Source: an uncultured Muribaculaceae bacterium
GTDB lineage: Bacteria; Bacteroidota; Bacteroidia; Bacteroidales; Muribaculaceae
NCBI GenBank assembly: GCA_944321685.1
Contig: CALUMH010000014.1
Span: 1-64,000 of the forward strand
DNA: 64,000 nt
Direction: 5' to 3'
Position numbers and translations under genes: made by a program. Positions 43,489-53,986 of the stretch are shown here, in pieces; the stretch's first letter is position 1, and each line of letters begins with the position of its first letter. The notes below the pieces were generated by a model. It did not search any database. It was not told the origin of the DNA and was given only the letters and a program-made list of their open reading frames with translations.

Positions 43489-44769
43489 ATGCTACAACTG
43501 AAGATAAGACTGATATTGATGAACTTCCTCGAATATGCAGTTTGGGGAGCATACCTCACGTCGATGGGCAGTTACCTGGTGAGTGTGGGGCTTGCCGGCA
43601 ACATCGGGTTGTTTTATGCCGTGCAGGGCATTGTGTCGCTGTTCATGCCTGCCTTGATAGGCATTATTGCCGACCGGTTGTTGCCCGCGCAAAAGGTGCT
43701 GAGCTTGTGTCACCTTGTGGCAGGTGTGTCGATGGCTGCTGCCGGGTGGTATGGTATGTCGGCCGGGGCAAATGTCGATTTCGGCATATTGTTTTCGCTT
43801 TACACCTTGAGTGTCGCGTTTTTTATGCCTACGATAGGACTGTCGAATTCGGTTGCCTTTTCGGGGCTGACTAAAGCCGGCGGCGACACGGTTAAGGATT
43901 TTCCGCCGATAAGGATTTTCGGTACCATAGGTTTTATTTGTTCCATGTTGTTTGTCGATGTGACCGGTTTCCAATACACATACGAACAGTTTTTTGTGTC
44001 GGGCGGTTTAAGCATTGTTTTGTGTCTGTATTCGCTCACATTGCCCGATTGCCCGGTAAGCAAAGGAAAGAAAAAAGGTAACGTGGTAGATGCACTCGGG
44101 CTCAAGGCGTTTACGCTTTTCAAAAACCGCCGCATGGCCACGTTCTTCATATTCAGTATGTTGCTTGGTGTATCGTTGCAGATAACCAACGGTTATGCCA
44201 ATCCGTTCATAACGTCGTTCAAGAGTGTCGCTGAATTTGCCGACACATTCGGGGCAAACCATGCCAACGCGCTTATTTCGCTTTCGCAGATGAGCGAGAC
44301 GTTGTGCATATTGCTCATACCATTCTTCTTGAAACGCTTCGGCATAAAGATTGTGATGCTTATAGCCATGTGTGCATGGGTGCTGCGTTTCGGCCTTTTC
44401 GGCCTTGGCGACCCGGGCGACGGGGTATGGATGTTCGTATTGTCGATGATTGTGTATGGCGTGGCATTTGATTTCTTCAATGTGTCGGGCGCGTTGTTTG
44501 TCGATAAGGAGACCGACTCGTCGATACGTTCCAGTGCTCAAGGGCTGTTCATGGTAATGACCAACGGCATTGGTGCCACAATAGGAACATTGTCGGCACA
44601 GGAGGTAATCGACCGGTTTGTGTATTCGCAAAGCGATGTGCATATGCAACTCGAAGGGTGGAGCACTTCGTGGCTTATATTTGCCGGATATGCATTGGTG
44701 GTAGCCGTGTTGTTCATGTTGATTTTTAAAGAAAACAAGGCTGTGCCTGCCGAGGCATTGAAAAGATAA
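43489..44769 (+). CDS. Nucleoside:H+ symporter-type MFS transporter (NupG-like)
   Basis: The 426-residue protein has twelve predicted membrane segments and the NHS-family opening LIKMNFLEYAVWGAYLTS-like block (here LILMNFLEYAVWGAYLTS), followed by GIVSLFMPALIGIIADR and VAFDFFNVSGALFVDKE. These belong to the nucleoside permease NupG/XapB group. It imports nucleosides across the inner membrane, by family inference. It is 24 bp after the nuclease gene; a salvage link is possible but not shown. Confidence 0.9.
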   Translation: MLQLKIRLILMNFLEYAVWGAYLTSMGSYLVSVGLAGNIGLFYAVQGIVSLFMPALIGIIADRLLPAQKVLSLCHLVAGVSMAAAGWYGMSAGANVDFGILFSLYTLSVAFFMPTIGLSNSVAFSGLTKAGGDTVKDFPPIRIFGTIGFICSMLFVDVTGFQYTYEQFFVSGGLSIVLCLYSLTLPDCPVSKGKKKGNVVDALGLKAFTLFKNRRMATFFIFSMLLGVSLQITNGYANPFITSFKSVAEFADTFGANHANALISLSQMSETLCILLIPFFLKRFGIKIVMLIAMCAWVLRFGLFGLGDPGDGVWMFVLSMIVYGVAFDFFNVSGALFVDKETDSSIRSSAQGLFMVMTNGIGATIGTLSAQEVIDRFVYSQSDVHMQLEGWSTSWLIFAGYALVVAVLFMLIFKENKAVPAEALKR

Positions 44770-44775
44770 AATAGT

Positions 44776-45483
44776 ATGCACCGATTTTTTGCTCCAGATA
44801 TTGCCGAGACGCTTACGTTGCCCGAGCAGGAATCGCAACACGCCGTGCGTGTGTTACGGTTGGCCGAAGGTGATGAAATAGAGGTGGTTGACGGCAAAGG
44901 CAACCTTTACCTGTGTCGCATTGCATTGGCGCATTCCAAGCGGTGCGGTGTGGAGATAACAGGTCGCACGGCAGTTCCTAATCATTGGCAGGGAAAGATA
45001 ATTGTTGCCGTTGCACCTACCAAAAATCTCGATCGCATGGAATGGATGGCCGAGAAAGCCACTGAGATGGGTGTTGACAGGATAATTCCGTTGCTGTGCC
45101 GTCATTCCGAGCGAAAGGAGCTGAAGACTGAACGACTTATGAAAATACTCGTGTCGGCCATGAAGCAGTCGTTGAAAGCCACATTGCCGCAACTCGATGA
45201 GATGACACCGATTGCACGTGTGCTTACCGATGCTTCTTTACCGCGCCAACGGTTTGTGGCCTATTGCGATGCTGCCACCGAACGGCGGCAATTTGAACAA
45301 TGTTACAGTCTGGAAGAAGATGTCGTGATAATGATAGGGCCCGAGGGCGACTTCAGCCCCGAAGAAGTGGAACTGGCTGTGGCAAACGGTTTTGTTCCGG
45401 TGACATTCGGCGAAAGCCGCCTGCGCACCGAAACTGCCGCCATGTATGCCGTGGCAGCCTGTCATGCATTGAAACAGAAGTAA
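44776..45483 (+). CDS. rsmE: 16S rRNA (uracil-1498-N3)-methyltransferase
   Basis: The 235-residue protein is full-length RsmE: an N-terminal PUA-like domain (about 1-70, MHRFFAPDI, HAVRVLRLAEGDEIEVVDGKG) and a C-terminal SPOUT knot with IGPEGDFSPEEVELA and FGESRLRTETAAMYAV, which bind SAM. It methylates U1498 in helix 44 of 16S rRNA. It starts 6 bp after the transporter gene. Confidence 0.95.
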   Translation: MHRFFAPDIAETLTLPEQESQHAVRVLRLAEGDEIEVVDGKGNLYLCRIALAHSKRCGVEITGRTAVPNHWQGKIIVAVAPTKNLDRMEWMAEKATEMGVDRIIPLLCRHSERKELKTERLMKILVSAMKQSLKATLPQLDEMTPIARVLTDASLPRQRFVAYCDAATERRQFEQCYSLEEDVVIMIGPEGDFSPEEVELAVANGFVPVTFGESRLRTETAAMYAVAACHALKQK

Positions 45484-45506
45484 ATAAAAAAGGAAACAAT
45501 TAAGTT

Positions 45507-46334
45507 ATGATAAAGGAATTGATGTCATCGGCTACGGGAAATTTCTTCTTACTTGCCGGACCGTGTGTCATAGAAGGAGAAGAGATGGCTCTTGAGATTG
45601 CCGAAAAGGTGTCGGCGGTTGCACGTCGGCTTGATATTCCATATGTGTTCAAAGGTAGTTACCGCAAGGCAAACCGCTCGCGGCTTGACTCGTTTACCGG
45701 AATTGGAGACATATGTGCGCTTGAAATACTGAAGAAGGTGCGTGACACCTACGGGGTGCCTGTGGTGACCGACATTCACAGTGTGGAAGAGGCCGAACTT
45801 GCTGCCCGTTATGTCGATGTGCTGCAAATTCCGGCTTTCCTGTGCCGCCAGACCGACTTGCTTGTGGCTGCGGCCCGCACCGGTAAAATGGTGAATATAA
45901 AGAAAGGACAGTTCCTTTCGCCCGATGCCATGGCATTTGCCGTGCAGAAGGTGCGCGATGCCGGCAACGATGATGTGGCTGTCACCGAGCGCGGCACTAC
46001 ATTCGGATATTACGACCTTGTGGTGGACTTTCGTGGATTTCCGGCAATGAAGGAGAACGGTTGTCCGGTTATATATGATGCCACGCACTCGCTTCAGCAG
46101 CCTAATCAGCCCAAAGGCGTTACCGGCGGGCTGCCTCACTTGATTGAACCGATGGCACGTGCGGCGATAGCTGCCGGTGCCGACGGATTGTTTATCGAGA
46201 CGCATCAAAACCCGTCGGTGGCAAAAAGCGACGGGGCCAATATGTTGCGGCTCGATCTTATAGAAGGATTGCTTGAGCGCCTAACCGAAATACGCATGAC
46301 GATTAACAAAATCGATAAAAAAGATGATAAGTAA
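45507..46334 (+). CDS. kdsA: 3-deoxy-8-phosphooctulonate synthase
   Basis: The 275-residue protein is full-length KdsA, which condenses PEP with arabinose 5-phosphate to make Kdo 8-phosphate for lipid A. Motifs are AGPCVIEGEEM, FKGSYRKANRSR, DIHSVEEAE, IPAFLCRQTDLL, NIKKGQFLSPDAM and ERGTTFGYYDLVVDFR; the cysteine in AGPC marks either metal-dependent or independent type. The end overlaps the next gene by 11 nt. Confidence 0.95.
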   Translation: MIKELMSSATGNFFLLAGPCVIEGEEMALEIAEKVSAVARRLDIPYVFKGSYRKANRSRLDSFTGIGDICALEILKKVRDTYGVPVVTDIHSVEEAELAARYVDVLQIPAFLCRQTDLLVAAARTGKMVNIKKGQFLSPDAMAFAVQKVRDAGNDDVAVTERGTTFGYYDLVVDFRGFPAMKENGCPVIYDATHSLQQPNQPKGVTGGLPHLIEPMARAAIAAGADGLFIETHQNPSVAKSDGANMLRLDLIEGLLERLTEIRMTINKIDKKDDK

Positions 46335-47919
46335 TATATTTAAAACTGTAGTGGCAGGCATGGTATTGCTGTGTGCTGCATCGGTTGCCGTGGCACAAGA
46401 AACGTCGCAACAGCGCATAATGGATGCCGTGATGCAGGTGTATGCCGATGAATTGAAGAAAAATCCTAATGATTTTGCCGTGCTTTACAGCCGTGCCAAC
46501 CAGTATTTTGTCAATGGGGATTATAAAAGTGCCCTTGATGATGTAAATGCCGCTTTGCGTGTGACAACCCGCGACGACATGGATGTACTCGTGGATGAAT
46601 ATGTATTGAGGTCGAAAATATACAATGCGACGGGCCAGCCGGCTCTTGCGCTTGCCGATTTGCAGGAAGCCAACCGGCTTAACCCATCGTCGTCGGAAGT
46701 ACTGACGATGCTTGCCGAGGCATACTATAAAACCGAAGACTATAGTAATGCCAGGAATTGTTATTTGTCGCTTTATCGCCGCAATAATATAAATTACATG
46801 GCCATATTGGGGCTTGCACGTGCGGAGGTGAAACTTAACAATGCGGGGCAGGCCGAGGAGTATGCCAATCAGGCGGTGGAACTTTATCCTGCCGAGAATG
46901 CTGTGTACATAGGGCGTGCCGAGGTGTTGCAGATGCTTGGCCGCGACCGTGAAGCAGCACAAGACCTGATAATGGCATTGAGCATATCAAGCAGCGACAA
47001 TTTGGCGCTGTCGAGGTTGATGAAGATGTCGGATACGGCATATGACGATGTGGTGGCTGCACTTGATGCAGCAATCATGAGCGCTCCTGCAACAGGTATG
47101 TTTTACTACATAAAATCGTCGGTACAGGTGGGGCATTTGCATTATGCCGATGGGTTGCGCACGTTGCAAGAGATAATGTCGCGCAAGCTATATGACTATC
47201 ATGGCATTTATTATGATGCTGCCGAGGCTGCTTATAACTTGTGCCTTTTTGATGAGGCTTTGACGTATATCGAGACAGCCATATCGATGGGCGACGGAGT
47301 GGCATATTACTATGTGCTGAAGTCGCAGGTGCTTGCTGCCATGAACAAAGTCGATGAGGCTTATGCCGCCGTGAAAGTGGGGTTGATGACAGATGCCGAT
47401 AATTCTGAGATCATGTATCAAAAGGCAATGCTCGACATCGACGCAGGCGAATATCGCCCGGCATTGCAGACGCTGAATGAAATATTAATGATTAATCCGT
47501 TGTGGCAACGTGCAAGGTATATGCGCGGTTGGTTGCAAAAGAACTGCCTCAACAATGACGAGGCTGCCAAGAACGATTTTAATGAAATACTGCTTACCGG
47601 TGACAGCGACAATGAACCGTTGCGCGGATTTGCCTTGTTGCAAATGGGGCGTAAAGCCGAAGCTGAAAGTTGGTGCGAAAGCCTTGTGGCCGGCAACCGC
47701 CGTGCCGGTGGGGAAGACTGTTATGTGGCAGCTGTGGTGATGGCGCAAAGCGGAGATGCCGATGCTGCAATCAAGTATCTCGACAAGGCTCTTTCTCAAG
47801 GTTATGGCAGCCGTTATGATGTAACTGTCAATGAAGCTCCGTTGCGTTCGTTGGAACCAATCCGCCACCTTGAGGCTTTCAAGGAAACTGTTGCCGCCCA
47901 TGCCTCACTGCTTGAGTGA
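46324..47919 (+). CDS. Exported tetratricopeptide repeat protein
   Basis: The 531-residue protein has a signal peptide (about 1-24, ending SVAVA) and more than ten TPR-type helix pairs (for example LYSRANQYFVNGDYKSALDD, VLTMLAEAYYKTEDYSNARN, YVLKSQVLAAMNKVDEAYAA). TPRs mediate protein contacts; this is probably a periplasmic scaffold. No enzyme motif is seen. It overlaps kdsA by 11 nt and ends the operon, with a hairpin downstream. Confidence 0.88.
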   Translation: MISNIFKTVVAGMVLLCAASVAVAQETSQQRIMDAVMQVYADELKKNPNDFAVLYSRANQYFVNGDYKSALDDVNAALRVTTRDDMDVLVDEYVLRSKIYNATGQPALALADLQEANRLNPSSSEVLTMLAEAYYKTEDYSNARNCYLSLYRRNNINYMAILGLARAEVKLNNAGQAEEYANQAVELYPAENAVYIGRAEVLQMLGRDREAAQDLIMALSISSSDNLALSRLMKMSDTAYDDVVAALDAAIMSAPATGMFYYIKSSVQVGHLHYADGLRTLQEIMSRKLYDYHGIYYDAAEAAYNLCLFDEALTYIETAISMGDGVAYYYVLKSQVLAAMNKVDEAYAAVKVGLMTDADNSEIMYQKAMLDIDAGEYRPALQTLNEILMINPLWQRARYMRGWLQKNCLNNDEAAKNDFNEILLTGDSDNEPLRGFALLQMGRKAEAESWCESLVAGNRRAGGEDCYVAAVVMAQSGDADAAIKYLDKALSQGYGSRYDVTVNEAPLRSLEPIRHLEAFKETVAAHASLLE

Positions 47920-48080
47920 AATTTTCATGATATAAAAGTTACGAAGCGTATTTGTTAATTGCAATAAATATAAACCGCCGGCGATTGGATGAGCTTGAAA
48001 TGCAACAAAGTGAATTTGAATGAAGGCTCAACCGTTTCGCGAGACAATAAAAATGTTGTTTTGGGTAATAAAATCGATAC

Positions 48081-48125
48081 TTATTGCTGTCCGCAGAAAA
48101 AAGCAGCGGGCAGCAATAAATTTTT
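48081..48125 (+). terminator. Terminator after the TPR gene
   Basis: TTATTGCTGTCCGC (48081-48094) pairs with GCGGGCAGCAATAA (48106-48119, one G-U), followed by ATTTTTC. It also stands just beyond the 3' end of the convergent lipoprotein gene. The rest of 47920-48138 holds no gene. Confidence 0.75.
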
Positions 48126-48138
48126 CATATCGTTTCCA

Positions 48139-48774
48139 CTATTTATGCCCTTGCATGGGATATGAAATTACGAGGGAATCATTGCCTCCCCAACTTTCCC
48201 ATTCTTTCACAAATTCAGGGGAAGCCAAATCTCGGTCGATGGCATCCTTGTTTCCCGATATCATGAATTTTATTTTGATGCCTCGACGTCCGCAAGCCTG
48301 TAGATAGCGGTGAATGGAGTTGCTTTTGTTTTCTTGTGCCACAATGTAGTCCTCTAAAATCTCTTTATTGAAATATTTTTCCCTGACTTCTCCTATTTTC
48401 AGCGGCTCTTGCTTTTCTCTAAAATAAGGGTCGGCATTATATGAGCAAAATATCTTGAGGCAGCCATCATTGGTAATTTGAGGAATTCTCTCAAATTCCA
48501 CTTCATCGTTTAACTTAGGATTTTCACTATCTCCGGTCCAACCGAAATTTTTTTGTATGTCGAATGGAAGTATTGCATTCATCCATTCGAGTTTTGAGAT
48601 AGTTCCCCATTGTTCATTATATGTAATCGTTGTGCTGTCGCTAAACAAAGAGGCATCCTTGATGACGAAATCAAGTGGCAAATAACCTTGGGAACTTTCG
48701 TTGGTATATGTAAGAGTGGCAATGGAGTCGATGAGTTGCCCGAGAACCGGTGATTGTGCAATCAATCCTTTCAT
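48139..48774 (-). pseudogene. C-terminal part of a frameshifted lipoprotein, unknown function
   Basis: This 211-codon frame begins MKGLIAQSPVLGQLIDSI, with no signal peptide. It overlaps the end of the preceding lipoprotein frame by 4 nt. Joined by a one-base shift in the C/T run near 48778-48784, the two would form one lipoprotein of about 320 residues. I do not recognise the domain; the rest is soluble, with blocks such as KIFCSYNADPYFREKQEP and RYLQACGRRGIKIKFMISG. It may instead be a real second gene coupled by ATGA. Confidence 0.5.
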
Positions 48775-49097
48775 GAAAGGGGTGTTCCCAATTCGTTTTC
48801 GCCTGGGTTATAATATTCCATTTCTAAACGGTTGGCATATTCTTCATTTAATGTCAGCAGGGAGCTGACACAAGTAGGCGCGGTATTATTCAATGTAATT
48901 GACATTGAAAATTTCCCGTGCGAATAGTGCACGCTCGTCAGGGAGATTTCATCATTAATTAGGGCAATAGGGCATTTGCTGTTCCAATGTTCTGCATACG
49001 AATGGGACGCATTCTTGTCGGATTGTGAACAACTTGCGCATATCGACAAAAATAATATGCACAAAAAAGTTTTTAGCAAGTAATGAAAATAATACAT
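48771..49097 (-). pseudogene. N-terminal part of the same lipoprotein
   Basis: The 108-codon frame starts with a lipoprotein signal (FLCILFLSICASCSQ; lipobox ICASC) and continues with a soluble domain (SVHYSHGKFSMSITLNN). It stops at GTPLS in a C/T run, exactly where the next frame opens. ATG 49097 gives a normal signal length. The abrupt end and the missing signal on the following frame suggest a frameshift. Confidence 0.55.
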
Positions 49098-49248
49098 ATT
49101 AATATCAGTGTGGTTAAAAATAAAAATGCAGATGAATTTGGTCAAATTTAGTCAAATAATTCCGGTCATACAAGCAATTTGTTTTATCCATTGCCATATT
49201 TGTTGCGTTGGGCTTGAAAAAGAGGAGGTGTGCCACCTGTCAAGGATT

Positions 49249-49278
49249 TTGTAGCTATGCGGTTTTTGTGTAATTTTG
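49249..49278 (+). promoter_or_regulatory. Promoter of lepA
   Basis: TTG (49249-49251), a 19 bp spacer and TAATTTTG (49271-49278) fit the consensus. The lepA ATG is 22 nt downstream. The remaining 49098-49248 sequence shows no gene. Confidence 0.7.
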
Positions 49279-49299
49279 CGGTAGAATTTGGATGGATAG

Positions 49300-51087
49300 A
49301 TGAAGCATATTAGGAATTTCTGCATTATAGCGCATATCGACCATGGCAAGAGTACGCTTGCCGACCGTCTGCTTGAGCAGACCAAGACTGTAGTGGGCAA
49401 GGATTTGCAAGATCAAGTGCTTGACGACATGGATCTTGAGCGCGAGCGTGGCATAACCATCAAGAGCCATGCCATACAGATGGATTATATACACAAGGGG
49501 GAGCCATATGTGCTCAACCTGATAGATACTCCGGGGCATGTGGATTTCTCGTATGAAGTGTCTCGGTCGATTGCCGCTTGTGAGGGGGCGTTGTTGATTG
49601 TGGACGCATCGCAGGGTATCCAGGCTCAAACGATTTCAAACCTGTATATGGCTATCGATAACGGGCTTGAAATAATCCCGGTGATTAACAAGGTTGACCT
49701 TGACAGTGCCAAGCCCGACGAGGTGGAAGACCAAATTATCGACTTGCTCGGCTGCAAGCGTGAGGAAATCATACGCGCCAGCGGCAAGACGGGAATAGGT
49801 GTGGACGAAATTCTTGAAGCGATTGTGGAGCGTGTGCCCGCCCCTAAGGGTGATCCCGATGCTCCGTTGCAGGCATTGATTTTCGACTCGGTGTTTAACC
49901 CGTTCCGCGGCATTATCGCATATTTCAAGATTATAAACGGCACATTGCGCAAAGACGATTTTGTGAAGTTTGTGAGTACCGATAAGGAGTATCATGCCGA
50001 CGAAGTGGGTGTGTTGAAACTTACCATGTCTCCGCGCAACGAGCTTTCGGCGGGCAATGTGGGTTACATAATTTCGGGCATCAAGACCTCAAGGGAAGTC
50101 AGGGTGGGCGACACCATCACTCATGTGGAGCAGCCGTGTGAAAAAGCCATCGAAGGTTTCCAAGAAGTAAAGCCGATGGTGTTTGCCGGTGTGTATCCCA
50201 TAGTAAACGAAGACTTCGAGAACTTGCGTTCGTCGCTCGAAAAATTGCAGCTTAACGATGCTTCGCTCACATTCCAACCCGAATCTTCGATAGCTCTTGG
50301 TTTCGGGTTCCGTTGCGGTTTCCTCGGGCTGTTGCACATGGAGATTGTGCAAGAACGCTTGAGCCGCGAATATAACATGGAAGTCATTACCACGGTGCCT
50401 AATGTATCGTATAAGGTGTTTGACAAGAAAGGCGGCTGTACCGAGGTGCACAACCCGGCAGGAATGCCCGACCCGACTTATATCGACCACATCGAAGAGC
50501 CGTATATCCGTGCATCGATTATCACTGTTACCGATTACATAGGCCCTATAATGACGCTTTGCTTGGGCAAGCGCGGCGAGCTTGTGAAACAGGAATATAT
50601 CTCGGGCAATCGCATAGAGTTGATTTTCGACTTGCCGCTTGGTGAAATCGTGATAGACTTTTATGACAAGTTGAAGAGTATCTCGAAGGGTTATGCGTCG
50701 TTTGATTACCATATCCATGATTTCCGCGAATCGAAACTTGTGAAACTTGATATACTGCTTAACGGTGAGCCGGTGGATGCACTTAGTACGTTGACGCATT
50801 TCGATAATGCCGCCACGTTTGGCCGCCGTATGTGCGAAAAGTTGAAGGAGCTTATCCCGCGTCAGCAATTCGATATTGCGGTACAAGCTGCAATAGGCGC
50901 AAAAATCATTGCTCGCGAGACTATCAAGGCTGTGCGCAAGGACGTTACTGCAAAGTGTTACGGCGGTGACGTGAGCCGTAAGCGTAAATTGCTCGAAAAG
51001 CAAAAAGCAGGCAAGAAGCGAATGAAGCAAATCGGTTCGGTTGAAGTTCCGCAAAAAGCTTTCCTTGCCGTCCTCAAGCTCGACTAA
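49300..51087 (+). CDS. lepA: Elongation factor 4 (LepA)
   Basis: The 595-residue protein is full-length LepA, a translational GTPase that acts on stalled ribosomes. G motifs: HIDHGKST (G1), RGITIK (G2), DTPGHVDF (G3), INKVDLD (G4). The LepA-specific C-terminal domain is present (about 480-595, ending [13 protein letters not shown]). It is transcribed alone from its own promoter and is convergent with fmt. Confidence 0.97.
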   Translation: MKHIRNFCIIAHIDHGKSTLADRLLEQTKTVVGKDLQDQVLDDMDLERERGITIKSHAIQMDYIHKGEPYVLNLIDTPGHVDFSYEVSRSIAACEGALLIVDASQGIQAQTISNLYMAIDNGLEIIPVINKVDLDSAKPDEVEDQIIDLLGCKREEIIRASGKTGIGVDEILEAIVERVPAPKGDPDAPLQALIFDSVFNPFRGIIAYFKIINGTLRKDDFVKFVSTDKEYHADEVGVLKLTMSPRNELSAGNVGYIISGIKTSREVRVGDTITHVEQPCEKAIEGFQEVKPMVFAGVYPIVNEDFENLRSSLEKLQLNDASLTFQPESSIALGFGFRCGFLGLLHMEIVQERLSREYNMEVITTVPNVSYKVFDKKGGCTEVHNPAGMPDPTYIDHIEEPYIRASIITVTDYIGPIMTLCLGKRGELVKQEYISGNRIELIFDLPLGEIVIDFYDKLKSISKGYASFDYHIHDFRESKLVKLDILLNGEPVDALSTLTHFDNAATFGRRMCEKLKELIPRQQFDIAVQAAIGAKIIARETIKAVRKDVTAKCYGGDVSRKRKLLEKQKAGKKRMKQIGSVEVPQKAFLAVLKLD

Positions 51088-51110
51088 TAAATTGACATAA
51101 GAACTCCGAA

Positions 51111-51150
51111 TAAAAAAGAGCCACGCTGCATTATCTTGCGGAGTGGCTCT
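51111..51150 (-). terminator. Terminator of the tsaC-fmt operon
   Basis: AGAGCCAC (51117-51124) pairs with GTGGCTCT (51143-51150); on the minus strand the stem is followed by a T run (51117-51111). It lies 30 bp after the fmt stop codon. Confidence 0.8.
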
Positions 51151-51179
51151 GATTGTATCGTCAAGTGTGCAGGCGGCTG

Positions 51180-52145
51180 TTATTTGAGGTGAAAGCCGCG
51201 TAGGAAGTCGGCGGCGGGCATTCGTTTTTTACCGGCAAGTTGCAGCTGCTTGATTTCTACTGCGCCGTCGCTGCACATGGCAAGCAGGCGGCCTGTGTCG
51301 TCGTTCCATATTTCACCCGGACGGTGACCGGTGGCGGTAATGTCGGATGCCAGTGCCGTTTCAAATACTTTTGCGGTGTGCACTGTGCCTGCGGCATCGG
51401 TGATTTCGGTCCAGGCGGCAGGGTATGGCGACAGGCCGCGCACAAGGTTGCGCACGTCGCGTGCAGGGCGGTTCCAGTCGATGCGGCAGGTTTCCTTGAA
51501 AATCTTTGGGGCAGGTGTGGGTTCGGTTCCGGCATTGCAAAGTTGCTCTTGCGGAACGGGTTTCACCGTTCCTGCGATTATTGCATCGACGGTCTCAATC
51601 ACCATGTCGGCACCCATTACCATTAGTTTGTCATGCACAATACCCACATTGTCGTTGTCGGCAATGGCTATTTTGCGTTGCTGAATGATGTCGCCGGTGT
51701 CGATTTCGTGTTTCAGGAAGAATGTGGTCACACCGGTTTCGGTTTCACCGTTTATCACGGCCCAGTTAATGGGGGCAGCTCCGCGGTATTTCGGCAATAG
51801 TGAGGCGTGGAGGTTGAATGTGCCGAGAGGCGGCATTGCCCACACCGCTTCGGGGAGCATACGGAAAGCGATTACAATTTGCAAGTCGGCATTCAGGGCA
51901 TGTAATTCTTCAATGAATTGCGGGTTTTTCAATCGTTCGGGTTGCATTAGTTTCAGCCCGTGTTCCAGTGCATATTGTTTCACTGGAGATTGCAATAATT
52001 TGTGCCCGCGACCTGCTTCCTTGTCGGGCATGGTCACAACGCCCACTATGTTATATCCACCTTCCACAAGTCGGCTCAGGCTCTCGACAGCGAAGTCGGG
52101 AGTTCCGAAAAATACTATCCTTAGTGATTCCTTAGTGTATGTCAT
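51180..52145 (-). CDS. fmt: Methionyl-tRNA formyltransferase
   Basis: The 321-residue protein is full-length Fmt, which formylates initiator Met-tRNA with 10-formyl-THF. The N-terminal hydrolase-like domain has FFGTPDFAVESL, and the catalytic region FNLHASLLPKYRGAAPINWAV and KHEIDTGDII. The C-terminal OB-like domain covers about 205-321. ATG 52145 is used, because the longer frame reads into the upstream ClC gene. It is the last gene of the operon with tsaC, the sugar transferase and ClC. Confidence 0.96.
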   Translation of the reverse strand: MTYTKESLRIVFFGTPDFAVESLSRLVEGGYNIVGVVTMPDKEAGRGHKLLQSPVKQYALEHGLKLMQPERLKNPQFIEELHALNADLQIVIAFRMLPEAVWAMPPLGTFNLHASLLPKYRGAAPINWAVINGETETGVTTFFLKHEIDTGDIIQQRKIAIADNDNVGIVHDKLMVMGADMVIETVDAIIAGTVKPVPQEQLCNAGTEPTPAPKIFKETCRIDWNRPARDVRNLVRGLSPYPAAWTEITDAAGTVHTAKVFETALASDITATGHRPGEIWNDDTGRLLAMCSDGAVEIKQLQLAGKKRMPAADFLRGFHLK

Positions 52146-52164
52146 GAGAGAATTAAAAAGTTTC

Positions 52165-53976
52165 TTAATCGTCGGTGTAGTGTTTAAGTACTCGGCGGTA
52201 GGAATTGAATATTTTTGATTTCGACACAAAGCCCACATACTTGCCGTTTTCCACCACAGGCAGGTTCCAAGCATTGGTGTCGTCGAATTTTTTCATCACA
52301 GCGTCCATTGTTTCCCCGATTTCGATTTTGGCCGGAGCCGCAGTCATGAATTTGTTCACATATATCTTGCGGTACAGGTCGGGGCGGAACATTATGTTGC
52401 GGATATCGTCGAGCAATACTATGCCAAGCAGGTTGCCCCCCTTGTCAACCACTGGGAACAGGTTGCGGTTGGAATGGGAAATAACGTCCACCATTTCTTT
52501 GAGCGACATATCGGGTCGAACCGGCAGGAAGTCTTTTTCTATCACATTGTCGATTTTCAGCAATGTCAGCACCGATTTGTCTTTTTCGTGGGTCAACAGT
52601 TCTCCTCGCTTGGCAAGACGCATGGTGTAAATGCTCCAAGGCAGGAACAGGCGTATTGTGCCATAGGAAACGAGCGAGACGATGAGCAATGGCAGGAACA
52701 ACTGGTAGCCGCCGGTCATCTCGGCTGTAAGGAATATGGCCATCAGTGGCGCGTGCATCACTGCTGACATTACTCCGGCCATTCCCATCAGTGCGAAATT
52801 CTTTACCGAGAGCCCCCCCTCGGCAATACCCATGGTGTTCACCACTATGGCAAACAGGAAACCTGCCATGCATCCGACGTACAGCGACGGTGCGAATGTT
52901 CCGCCCACGCCTCCGCCGCCATTGGTGGCACTGGTGGCAAATACCTTGGTAAGGATTATCAGTGCTATGAAGAGTATCACCATCCACACTTCATTGCGGT
53001 ATTCATAGAATATGCTGCCATCGAATATTTGTGCATAATTGCCGTTGAGCAGCGAATTGATGGGGCCGTAACCTTCGCCGTATAAAGGGGGGAACAGAAA
53101 TATCAACGTGCTCAGAACCACGCCGCCCACAATAAATTTAAGCCACGGGTTGCCAAGGCGACCGAACATTTGTTCCATCTTTCCCATCACCTTTGTGAAG
53201 TATAGCGAGACGAAACCGCAGAACACGCCTAAGACGATGGCATAAGGAATGCGGGGTGTTATGAATGTTTCGCTTTGTGAGAAGAAAAATTCGGCTTCAT
53301 AACCGGTGAATGTATAGGCTATGGATGCGGCTGCCACCGATGCAATCATAAGTGGCAACACTGAAACCGCCGTCAGGTCGAGCATAAGCACTTCGATGGT
53401 GAACAACATACCGGCAATAGGTGCCTTGAAGATCCCCGCTATGCCTGCTGCTGCACCGCAGCCGACGAGTATCATAAGCACACGTGGCGATAGGTGGAAT
53501 GCACTGCCGAGGTTGGAACCTATGGCTGCGCCTGTATATACGATGGGGCCTTCGGCTCCGACCGAACCGCCGAACCCGATTGTTACCGAACTGCCAATCA
53601 GCGATGACCACATATTGTGTGGCTTGAGACGGCTCTTTTTTTGTGATATGGCATAAAGCACACGTGTGACACCATGTGAGATGTTGTCGCGTACCACATA
53701 CCGCACGAAAATGCTTGTGAGCAGTATGCCCAGCACCGGCCACAGCAGGTACAGGTAGTTCCCTTCGTTGATGGCCACGCTCGATGTCAGCGCCCCCGAA
53801 ATGACGTGGATGAGATATTTAAGCAGCAAAGCGGCAAATCCTGAGATTATGCCTACGACCAAGGCGAGGACAAGCACGAAGTTCCGCTCCTTGATGTGCT
53901 TTTCGCGCCACACCAGCAGTTTCAGGTACCGGTTGTTTAATTCGGTTTTTATGCGAGCAAATCGTTGATGTTCCAT
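52165..53976 (-). CDS. ClC-type chloride channel/transporter with CBS domains
   Basis: The 603-residue membrane protein has the ClC core (about 30-450): GSVGAEGPIVYTG contains the gating glutamate (E in AEGP), GIAGIFKAPIAGMLF is a helix of the pore, and GGVGGTFAPSLYVG is the third selectivity loop. The C-terminus has two CBS domains (about 470-595; DMSLKEMVDVI and FPVVDKGGNLLGIV). It is either a chloride channel or a Cl-/H+ antiporter. In Bacteroidales it lies commonly between tsaC and fmt. Confidence 0.94.
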   Translation of the reverse strand: MEHQRFARIKTELNNRYLKLLVWREKHIKERNFVLVLALVVGIISGFAALLLKYLIHVISGALTSSVAINEGNYLYLLWPVLGILLTSIFVRYVVRDNISHGVTRVLYAISQKKSRLKPHNMWSSLIGSSVTIGFGGSVGAEGPIVYTGAAIGSNLGSAFHLSPRVLMILVGCGAAAGIAGIFKAPIAGMLFTIEVLMLDLTAVSVLPLMIASVAAASIAYTFTGYEAEFFFSQSETFITPRIPYAIVLGVFCGFVSLYFTKVMGKMEQMFGRLGNPWLKFIVGGVVLSTLIFLFPPLYGEGYGPINSLLNGNYAQIFDGSIFYEYRNEVWMVILFIALIILTKVFATSATNGGGGVGGTFAPSLYVGCMAGFLFAIVVNTMGIAEGGLSVKNFALMGMAGVMSAVMHAPLMAIFLTAEMTGGYQLFLPLLIVSLVSYGTIRLFLPWSIYTMRLAKRGELLTHEKDKSVLTLLKIDNVIEKDFLPVRPDMSLKEMVDVISHSNRNLFPVVDKGGNLLGIVLLDDIRNIMFRPDLYRKIYVNKFMTAAPAKIEIGETMDAVMKKFDDTNAWNLPVVENGKYVGFVSKSKIFNSYRRVLKHYTDD

Positions 53977-53986
53977 TTCTTATTTA

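Noticed and set aside
50089..51054. Open frame of 321 codons antisense to lepA
   Set aside because: lepA is certain; the reverse frame has shadow composition.
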